From Pseudomonas sp. JUb42 (GTDB lineage Bacteria > Pseudomonadota > Gammaproteobacteria > Pseudomonadales > Pseudomonadaceae): a stretch of DNA of 64,000 bases. The first letter of the stretch is position 1, and every line of letters begins with the position of its first letter. Of this stretch, positions 58,355-64,000 are shown piece by piece. The translations under genes and the position numbers were made by a program. Below the pieces are notes generated by a model, which saw nothing but the letters and a program-made list of their open reading frames with translations, did not search any database and was not told where the DNA came from. The DNA lies in contig NZ_JANUFD010000001.1 of NCBI RefSeq assembly GCF_024807945.1, positions 558,001-622,000 of the forward strand, read 5' to 3'.

Positions 58355-60349
58355 ATGAATAGATTACGAGCTTTTTTATTGGCGTTGCCGCGCCGACAAA
58401 AGCGAATAATTCAGGTTTCTGCTGACGTTGTATTGGTCTGGATCGCGCTTTGGATGTCATTTGTCGTTCGCTTGGGGATTGATGATCTGATCAATCCCTT
58501 GGACAAACACACTTGGTTGTTTATCAGCGCACCGATTGTCGCCATTCCTCTGTTCATTCGTTTTGGCATGTACCGCGCGGTCATGCGTTATTTTGGTAAT
58601 GATGCACTGATTGCCATCATCAAGGCCGTCAGTCTTTCAGCCTTGATACTGGGTATCGTGGTGTATTCCTACAGCAACCATCAGGCTGTGGTGCCACGCT
58701 CCATCATGTTCAACTACTGGTGGTTGAGCATGGTCATGATCGGCGGCCTTCGTTTGGCCATGCGCCAGTATTTTCTCGGCGACTGGTTTTCGGCTGCCCA
58801 GCATATGCCGTTTGCCAACCGCGACGACGGCTTGCTCAAAGTGGCGATCTACGGTGCCGGTGCGGCAGGCAATCAATTGGTTGCTGCGCTGCGCATGGGA
58901 CGTCTGATGCGTCCGGTGGCGTTCATTGACGATGATGAATCGATTTCGAATCGGGTTATTTCCGGTCTGCAGGTGTACAAGCCCAAGCATATTCAACGCA
59001 TGATCGATGTCACGGGCGCGCAGGAAATCCTCCTGGCCATCCCGTCCTCGACCCGTGGTCGTCGTCGCGAAGTCCTAGGTTATCTGGAGGGATTCCCGCT
59101 GCATGTACGCAGCGTGCCGGGTTTCATGGATCTGGCTGCGGGCCGGGTCAAGGTCGATGACCTTCAGGAAGTGGATATCGCTGACCTGTTGGGCCGTGAC
59201 TCGGTGCCTGCCCAGGACGACTTGCTGGAGCATTGCATCAAAGGCAAGACGGTGTTGGTGACCGGTGCTGGCGGTTCGATTGGGTCGGAGCTGTGTCGGC
59301 AGATTCTGATACTCAAGCCGACGACGCTGTTGCTGTTCGACCACGGCGAGTTCAACCTTTACACCATCCTTTCTGAACTGGAACAACGTATTGCCCGTGA
59401 GTCATTGTCGGTCAAGTTGTTGCCCATTCTGGGGTCAGTGCGCAATCACTCGAAGATGCTTGATGTGATGAAGACTTGGAGTGTCGATACGGTTTATCAC
59501 GCGGCCGCTTATAAACATGTGCCGATGGTCGAGCACAATATTGCCGAAGGCGTTATCAACAATGTCGTCGGTACACTTAATACTGCCCAGGCGGCGTTGC
59601 AGGCGGGTGTTGCCAACTTCGTGCTGATTTCCACCGATAAGGCTGTGCGGCCGACCAATGTGATGGGCAGCACCAAGCGTTTGGCCGAGCTCGTCCTGCA
59701 AGCCCTGAGCCGGGAAACTGCTCCAGTCATGTTTGGTGACAAGGGCAGGGTTTATCAAGTCAATAAAACCCGCTTCATCATGGTTCGTTTCGGCAACGTA
59801 CTGGGCTCTTCGGGCTCGGTCATTCCGTTGTTCCATAAGCAGATCAAGTCCGGTGGCCCGCTGACGGTGACTCACCCACGCATTACCCGTTATTTCATGA
59901 CCATCCCTGAAGCGGCGCAGTTGGTGATCCAGGCGGGCTCCATGGGGCAGGGTGGCGATGTGTTCGTGCTGGATATGGGTGAGCCGGTGAAAATCGTCGA
60001 ACTGGCTGAGAAAATGGTGCATCTCTCCGGCTTGAGCATCCGTTCGGAGAAGAATCCTCAAGGTGATATCGCCATCGAGTTCAGTGGCTTGCGGCCAGGT
60101 GAAAAACTCTATGAGGAGTTGTTGATCGGTGACAATGTCGTCGCCACGCAACATCCGATGATCATGAGCGCCCACGAAGACTTCCTGTCCTGGGATCTGT
60201 TGAAAACCCAGTTGTCGCGCTTATTGGCGGCGGTTGAGGAAGACGATTACACCACGGTCCGGCAGTTGCTGCGAGAAACCGTAAATGGTTATGCGCCAGA
60301 TGGAGAGATTGTTGACTGGATATATCAGGAGCGCAGTCAGGAGTCCTGA
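58355..60349 (+). CDS. wbpM: WbpM-type UDP-N-acetylglucosamine 4,6-dehydratase
   Basis: A 664-residue membrane-bound SDR. Four helices (about residues 20-140) are followed by a nucleotide-binding region and the dehydratase domain, with 'VLVTGAGGSIGSELCRQI' near residues 298-315. The catalytic triad has Met instead of Tyr ('NVMGSTK', about 436-441), as in WbpM. It makes UDP-4-keto-6-deoxy-GlcNAc for FucNAc or QuiNAc. ATG 58355 aligns best with the P. aeruginosa protein start; GTG 58340 would add five residues. It ends the O-antigen cluster. Confidence 0.93.
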   Translation: MNRLRAFLLALPRRQKRIIQVSADVVLVWIALWMSFVVRLGIDDLINPLDKHTWLFISAPIVAIPLFIRFGMYRAVMRYFGNDALIAIIKAVSLSALILGIVVYSYSNHQAVVPRSIMFNYWWLSMVMIGGLRLAMRQYFLGDWFSAAQHMPFANRDDGLLKVAIYGAGAAGNQLVAALRMGRLMRPVAFIDDDESISNRVISGLQVYKPKHIQRMIDVTGAQEILLAIPSSTRGRRREVLGYLEGFPLHVRSVPGFMDLAAGRVKVDDLQEVDIADLLGRDSVPAQDDLLEHCIKGKTVLVTGAGGSIGSELCRQILILKPTTLLLFDHGEFNLYTILSELEQRIARESLSVKLLPILGSVRNHSKMLDVMKTWSVDTVYHAAAYKHVPMVEHNIAEGVINNVVGTLNTAQAALQAGVANFVLISTDKAVRPTNVMGSTKRLAELVLQALSRETAPVMFGDKGRVYQVNKTRFIMVRFGNVLGSSGSVIPLFHKQIKSGGPLTVTHPRITRYFMTIPEAAQLVIQAGSMGQGGDVFVLDMGEPVKIVELAEKMVHLSGLSIRSEKNPQGDIAIEFSGLRPGEKLYEELLIGDNVVATQHPMIMSAHEDFLSWDLLKTQLSRLLAAVEEDDYTTVRQLLRETVNGYAPDGEIVDWIYQERSQES

Positions 60350-60370
60350 ATATTAATTGTGAATTAATAT
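60350..60370. promoter_or_regulatory. Perfect inverted repeat ATATTAATT-GTG-AATTAATAT
   Basis: A 9-bp perfect inverted repeat with a 3-bp spacer begins within the wbpM stop region. It is too AT-rich for a normal terminator and could be a binding site for an AT-preferring regulator or a weak 3' end. Confidence 0.4.
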
Positions 60371-60507
60371 GCCTGGTTGTAAGTGGGTTTAAGTGAAATA
60401 AGCAGAAACTTATAGCTTCATTGACAGGGTTTAATCTTGGTCTAGTTTTCAGGGGCAGCTTTGGAAAGTTGTACTTAAACCTTGATTAGATAGATGGAGC
60501 TTCATTT

Positions 60508-60840
60508 ATGCGTAAGGCTTTTATTTCCTCCCTGTTGTTTGCATTTCTCAGCAGCGCCACGGTTGCCGTAAATGCGGCACCGGTTGCTCCAGCGCCGGCA
60601 AGCGCTTCCGCCGTCAGTGCGACTGCCCTGATTCCGGCAAGCGATAAGCTCAGTATCAACAACGCAGACGCAGAAACACTGCAGCGAGGGCTCACCGGAA
60701 TTGGTGCCGCCAAGGCCGCCGCCATCGTGGCCTACCGCGAGGAGAACGGCGCTTTCACCTCGGTCGATGAGTTGCTAGAAGTCAAAGGCATCGGCAAGGC
60801 GATCCTGGAGAAGAATCGCGACAAACTATCCATCAACTGA
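60508..60840 (+). CDS. ComEA-type helix-hairpin-helix DNA-binding protein
   Basis: A 110-residue exported protein with a signal peptide (cut near 'AVNA-AP', residue 23), an Ala/Pro-rich linker, and an HhH domain: 'LSINNADAETLQRGLTGIGAAKAAAIVAYREENGAFTSVDELLEVKGIGKAILEKNR' holds two GIG-type hairpins. ComEA proteins bind DNA in the periplasm during natural transformation; many Pseudomonas copies have no proven competence role. It follows wbpM, as PA3140 does in P. aeruginosa. Confidence 0.88.
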   Translation: MRKAFISSLLFAFLSSATVAVNAAPVAPAPASASAVSATALIPASDKLSINNADAETLQRGLTGIGAAKAAAIVAYREENGAFTSVDELLEVKGIGKAILEKNRDKLSIN

Positions 60841-60862
60841 CAGCGCTTCATTCGTTCCTGGG

Positions 60863-60890
60863 CAAGGCCGATCATTTGATCGGCCTTGTT
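60863..60890 (+). terminator. Rho-independent terminator after the ComEA-like gene
   Basis: CAAGGCCGATC-ATTT-GATCGGCCTTG forms a perfect long stem followed by TTCGTTC, about 22 bp after the stop codon. Confidence 0.8.
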
Positions 60891-61052
60891 CGTTCAGGGC
60901 GTTTTTCGCCTATGGTTCACACACCGATCCGATCGATGAAATGTCATCAGCCTTGACACAGGATGGGCTCATCGACATAGTATTTAATTAAATTATTGTC
61001 GTAATATTATGAGTTTATACCCGTAGGCCGCTATGGCCCAGGAGAGTTGCAA

Positions 61053-62327
61053 GTGAGTGGACGTCGAATCGTAGTCACTGGAATGGGTCTGGTGACGCCA
61101 TTGGGCAGTGGCGTAGAAGCTGTCTGGCAGCGCCTGTTGGCAGGCCGTTCAGGGATTGTCCAACTACCGGAAGAAACTGTTGCTGACCTCCCTGGCAAGG
61201 TCGGCGGCCCGGTGCCTTTGCTCGCGGATGATGCCGAAGCCGGTTTCGATGCCGATGCGGCGGTGGCGCCCAAAGAGCAGAAAAAGATGGACCGCTTCAT
61301 TCTGTTTGCCCTGGCAGCGGCCAAAGAAGCCATTGCCCAGGCTGGCTGGGCCCCTGAAAGCGACGAAGCCAAGGAGCGGACGGCGACGATCATTGCTTCC
61401 GGTATTGGCGGTTTCGGTGCCATTGCCGACGCGGTACGCACAGTGGATACCCGCGGGCCACGGCGTCTGTCGCCGTTCACTATCCCGTCGTTTCTGGTCA
61501 ATCTGGCCGCAGGTCATGTCTCGATCCAGCACGGCTTCAAAGGGCCTCTGGGCGCGCCGGTAACGGCGTGCGCCGCTGGTGTGCAAGCCATTGGCGACGC
61601 AGCGCGGTTGATTCAGTGCGGCGAGGCGGACATCGCCATTTGTGGCGGGGCAGAAGCGGCCATCGATCGCGTCAGCCTCGGTGGTTTTGCTGCAGCCCGG
61701 GCGCTGTCGAGCGACTTCAACGAAACTCCGGCGCGGGCCTCGCGGCCGTTTGATCGTGATCGCGACGGCTTCGTCATGGGCGAGGGCGCGGGGATCCTGG
61801 TCATCGAGTCCCTGGAACATGCACTGGCCCGCGGCGCGCAACCTATCGTTGAACTCGTCGGCTACGGCACCAGCGCCGACGCCTACCACCTGACCGCCGG
61901 GCCGGAAGACGGCAGCGGTGCACGACGGGCGATGCAGACGGCGATCCGTCAGGCCGGCATTCAACCTGCTGAAATCCAGCACCTCAACGCTCATGCGACG
62001 TCCACCCAAGTCGGTGACAAGGGCGAGTTGGCAGCGATCAAATCGGTGTTTGGCGAGCAGAACGCGATTGCCGTGACGTCGACCAAATCGGCCACCGGTC
62101 ACTTGCTTGGCGCCGCAGGGGGGATCGAGGCGATTTTCACCGCACTGGCGATTCGTGACCAGATTGCTCCGGCCACCCTGAATCTGGAAAATCCGGATGA
62201 ATCGGCGCAGGGCGTGGATATCGTGCATGGCGCAGCGCGGCCGATGGATATCGAATACGCCCTGTCCAACGGCTTCGGCTTTGGCGGGGTCAATGCCAGC
62301 GTGCTGTTGCGTCGCTGGCACCCTTGA
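61053..62327 (+). CDS. fabF: Beta-ketoacyl-ACP synthase II (FabF-type)
   Basis: A 424-residue condensing enzyme with the KAS II triad Cys173 ('VTACAAGVQA'), His314 ('LNAHATST') and His350 ('SATGHLLGAAGG'). It elongates fatty acyl chains with malonyl-ACP. It lacks an acpP or fabG neighbour, so it is probably a second FabF (FabF2-like) or a specialised KAS rather than the main housekeeping copy. GTG 61053 with GGAGA seven bases upstream is chosen; TTG 61047 is possible. Confidence 0.88.
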   Translation: MSGRRIVVTGMGLVTPLGSGVEAVWQRLLAGRSGIVQLPEETVADLPGKVGGPVPLLADDAEAGFDADAAVAPKEQKKMDRFILFALAAAKEAIAQAGWAPESDEAKERTATIIASGIGGFGAIADAVRTVDTRGPRRLSPFTIPSFLVNLAAGHVSIQHGFKGPLGAPVTACAAGVQAIGDAARLIQCGEADIAICGGAEAAIDRVSLGGFAAARALSSDFNETPARASRPFDRDRDGFVMGEGAGILVIESLEHALARGAQPIVELVGYGTSADAYHLTAGPEDGSGARRAMQTAIRQAGIQPAEIQHLNAHATSTQVGDKGELAAIKSVFGEQNAIAVTSTKSATGHLLGAAGGIEAIFTALAIRDQIAPATLNLENPDESAQGVDIVHGAARPMDIEYALSNGFGFGGVNASVLLRRWHP

Positions 62328-62349
62328 CGGGATGACCGGGGGGGCTGGA

Positions 62350-62916
62350 TCAGGCTTTGTTGAAGTCCTGTTTCAGCCACTCCCGGGTGGTGTTCAGAAT
62401 CTGCTCCGAGAATGCTTTGTCCTGAACACTGCGGGCCATGGTCAGGGCGCCGATCATGGTCGACATCATGACCAGGCTGCGGGCATCGGCGTCGGGCTTG
62501 TCGGCCATGGTCTTCTCCAGTGCGGCGATACGCACCTTGAGCATTTCATCAGTGATTGCACTGGGTTCGCCACGCTGGCCGAGTTCGGCGCACATGGTCG
62601 GCAACGGGCAGCCTTTTTCCGGACTGTCGCGGTGAGTCGGGGACAGGTACATATCGAGAAAGGCGCTGAGGCTGTCTTCCTTGTCGAGAGTCTGCGCGGT
62701 GCGTTCCTTGGATTGATCGACAGCGCAGCGCAGCGCTTTTTCGACCAGTTCGTCCTTGGATTTGAAGTGGGCATAAAAACCGCCATGGGTCAGGCCCAGT
62801 GCTTTCATCAAGGGTTGCAGGCCGGTCGCGCCAATGCCGTCACGGCGAAAACGGGCCGAAGCTTCCTGCAGAATACGTTGATGAGTCTGGGCTTTATGAT
62901 CTTCCGCGTAACGCAT
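62350..62916 (-). CDS. TetR/AcrR family regulator, NemR-like
   Basis: A 188-residue TetR-type repressor. The helix-turn-helix is 'GIGATGLQPLMKALGLTHGGFYAHFKSKDELV' (about residues 27-58). The ligand domain contains 'KGCPLPTMCAELG' (residues about 100-112) with two cysteines, resembling the redox/electrophile-sensing Cys region of NemR-like proteins. It is convergent with fabF and stands alone, so its target may be its own promoter or a distant gene. Confidence 0.85.
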   Translation of the reverse strand: MRYAEDHKAQTHQRILQEASARFRRDGIGATGLQPLMKALGLTHGGFYAHFKSKDELVEKALRCAVDQSKERTAQTLDKEDSLSAFLDMYLSPTHRDSPEKGCPLPTMCAELGQRGEPSAITDEMLKVRIAALEKTMADKPDADARSLVMMSTMIGALTMARSVQDKAFSEQILNTTREWLKQDFNKA

Positions 62917-62978
62917 GCGATGAGTCTTCCTGCAAGAATTCGTAAAATGTTGAGCGACATTCTCACATGGAAAACAGG

Positions 62979-63008
62979 GGCAATGCAGTATTCATTTTCT
63001 GCATTGCC
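62979..63008 (-). terminator. Hairpin terminator of dsbG
   Basis: On the minus strand GGCAATGCAG-AAAATGAATA-CTGCATTGCC is a 10-bp perfect stem followed by CCTGTTTTCC. It lies about 45 bp after the dsbG stop codon. The T-run is short, so strength is uncertain; it lies between dsbG and the TetR promoter. Confidence 0.5.
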
Positions 63009-63053
63009 TGCCATTGGTCAGCTAGTGCCGTGCGAATTCGGCCCTGTCGGTAC

Positions 63054-63827
63054 TCAGGGCTTGGGCCCGAGCATTTCTTCCAATGCCTTGCCCTGGGGCG
63101 CGCCCTGGATCTGTTGCATCTGGCCCTTGTCATCGAGATAGAAGATCGACGGTGTGGCGGACAGGCCCATCTGGTTCATCAACTCCATGTTGCCATCGAG
63201 CTTGGCCTGGATATCCGCCGGGATCTTGGCCAGGGGCTTCAGTGTGCTGCCGCGACCTGCCGCTTCGTGTTTGGTAAGGGCGACTTCCGGGTTCTTGTCG
63301 GCGAGCAGGGCAGCGGCCTTGGCGGCGCTGTCTTCACGAATGATACCGACCATGATGTGGCGCAGTTGCACTTTGCCAGCCTTGACCCAGGGCCGCGCCT
63401 GTTCCCAGAACATATTGCAGTACGGGCAGTTGGCGTCGCTGAAAAGATAGACGATCTTCGGTGCGGTCTGGCTGCCGTCGGCGATCCAGGTGGTTTTCTC
63501 AAGCTTTGCCCAGATCTCCTTGGACATCGGTTCGTATACCAGTTTCTCCAAAGGTGCGCGGCTCAGGTCCTGGCCTTTGGCGTCGTACAGATTGCCCGCC
63601 AATACATGCTCGCCATCGGCGGTCAGGTACAGGGCAATCGCTTGTTTGTTGTACTCGGCGGCGTAACCGCGCAGGCCGCCGGGCGCGTCGAAGCTGCTGA
63701 CGATATGCGCGCCCTTGGCTTGCAGCGCCTTGATCGGTGCCGGTAGCTCTTCTGCTGCGCGTAATAACGGGCTTTGCAGGGTGATGGCAGCCAGGGCCAG
63801 AGTCGACAGAATACGGGTCAGCGTCAT
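63054..63827 (-). CDS. dsbG: Periplasmic thiol:disulfide interchange protein DsbG
   Basis: A 257-residue DsbC/DsbG-type disulfide isomerase/chaperone. The signal peptide is cut near 'LLRA-AE' (residue 24), an N-terminal dimerisation domain follows, and the thioredoxin domain has CPYC at residues 134-137 ('FSDANCPYCNMFW'). A cis-Pro occurs in 'LSATPSIFYL'. DsbG protects single cysteines from sulfenylation and is reduced by DsbD. It overlaps the TlpA-like gene by 4 bp, an arrangement also found as PA2476-PA2477 in P. aeruginosa. Confidence 0.93.
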   Translation of the reverse strand: MTLTRILSTLALAAITLQSPLLRAAEELPAPIKALQAKGAHIVSSFDAPGGLRGYAAEYNKQAIALYLTADGEHVLAGNLYDAKGQDLSRAPLEKLVYEPMSKEIWAKLEKTTWIADGSQTAPKIVYLFSDANCPYCNMFWEQARPWVKAGKVQLRHIMVGIIREDSAAKAAALLADKNPEVALTKHEAAGRGSTLKPLAKIPADIQAKLDGNMELMNQMGLSATPSIFYLDDKGQMQQIQGAPQGKALEEMLGPKP

Positions 63828-64000
63828 GGAGTGGTCCTTGGAGAGGCGGAAACAGCGGCGGCCGACCCCGTCACGCTTTCTAGCGCGCGGGTCAGGCTGG
63901 CATTGGACAGTTCACCCAGGTGGCTGCCTTGCAGGCGCCCCTCGGCGGTATAGAAAAGTGTGCTCGGCAGGGCCATGGCGCCTACCTGCTGGGCCAGTTC
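63824..64000 (-). CDS. TlpA/DsbE-like thioredoxin family protein, C-terminal part (cut by window edge)
   Basis: The last 58 residues of a thioredoxin-fold protein, open to the window end. 'VGAMALPSTLFYTAEGRLQGSHLGELSNASL' contains the cis-Pro strand ('LPSTLFYTAEG') typical of TlpA-like thiol-disulfide proteins, while the CxxC site lies outside the window. Its TGA overlaps the dsbG ATG (ATGA), so the pair is translationally coupled. A role in the periplasmic reducing pathway with DsbG is inferred. Confidence 0.8.
   Translation of the reverse strand, partial: ELAQQVGAMALPSTLFYTAEGRLQGSHLGELSNASLTRALESVTGSAAAVSASPRTTP

Overview
This is a chromosomal window from a Pseudomonas of the fluorescens/putida type. 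The evidence is GC-rich coding sequence with strong G/C third positions, several kinds of paired REP palindromes, and long stretches of gene order that match P. aeruginosa loci I recognise: the cobO-to-cobS block followed by glutathione peroxidase and FadL; gbuA/gbuR; fumC-DUF2059-bolA-trhO-dsbA-like-ABC-rbdA; yciK-mupP-ubiG-mtaD-mtnA-gyrA; and serC-pheA-hisC-tyrA/aroA-cmk-rpsA-ihfB followed by O-antigen genes ending in wbpM. I saw no tRNA, rRNA, CRISPR array, prophage or intact insertion sequence.

Layout. 1-0.9 kb: two tandem NlpC/P60 cell-wall hydrolase genes, the first cut by the window edge. 0.9-2.2 kb: a lipoprotein sorbosone-dehydrogenase-like enzyme on the minus strand. 2.36-11.57 kb: a cobalamin riboswitch followed by ten tightly coupled genes for the late steps of adenosylcobalamin synthesis (adenosylation, a,c-amidation, lower-ligand synthesis by BluB, aminopropanol arm, cobyric acid, nucleotide-loop assembly). 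The riboswitch carries an inserted hairpin element of about 142 bp. 11.6-17.4 kb: glutathione peroxidase, FadL, conserved small proteins and rmuC. 17.7-22.3 kb: an NCS1 transporter, a 40-residue PA1414-type protein, a serine-less acyl-carrier-like protein, and the guanidinobutyrase gene gbuA with its LysR regulator. 22.3-32.5 kb: tapT, fumC, DUF2059, bolA, trhO, a DsbA-family protein, an ABC exporter, the dual GGDEF/EAL protein RbdA and a second diguanylate cyclase that meets it tail to tail. 32.7-37.7 kb: yciK, mupP, ubiG and methylthioadenosine salvage (mtaD, mtnA).

38.0-49.0 kb holds gyrA and the aromatic supraoperon: serC, pheA, hisC, a fused tyrA-aroA, cmk and rpsA. Together these supply serine/PLP-pathway, phenylalanine, tyrosine, histidine, EPSP, CMP and ribosomal protein S1 functions. 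49.1-60.3 kb is the O-antigen region. It has an epimerase on the unusual side of ihfB, then LapA-like protein, an AT-rich segment with a Wzy-like polymerase, Wzx flippase and two glycosyltransferases, then a second epimerase, wbpL and wbpM. The drop in GC between about 49.1 and 56.2 kb suggests horizontal exchange of this part. 60.5-64 kb: a ComEA-like HhH protein, a FabF-type ketosynthase, a TetR regulator, dsbG and the end of a TlpA-like thioredoxin gene.

The most unusual observations are the mobile hairpin element inside the B12 riboswitch, the ACP-like protein with Asp at the phosphopantetheine position, the displaced O-antigen epimerase between rpsA and ihfB, and the two convergent c-di-GMP genes with only a few bases between their stop codons. 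I found no clear candidate for an entirely new multi-gene system. Functions are read from sequence and recalled family knowledge; no searches were run.
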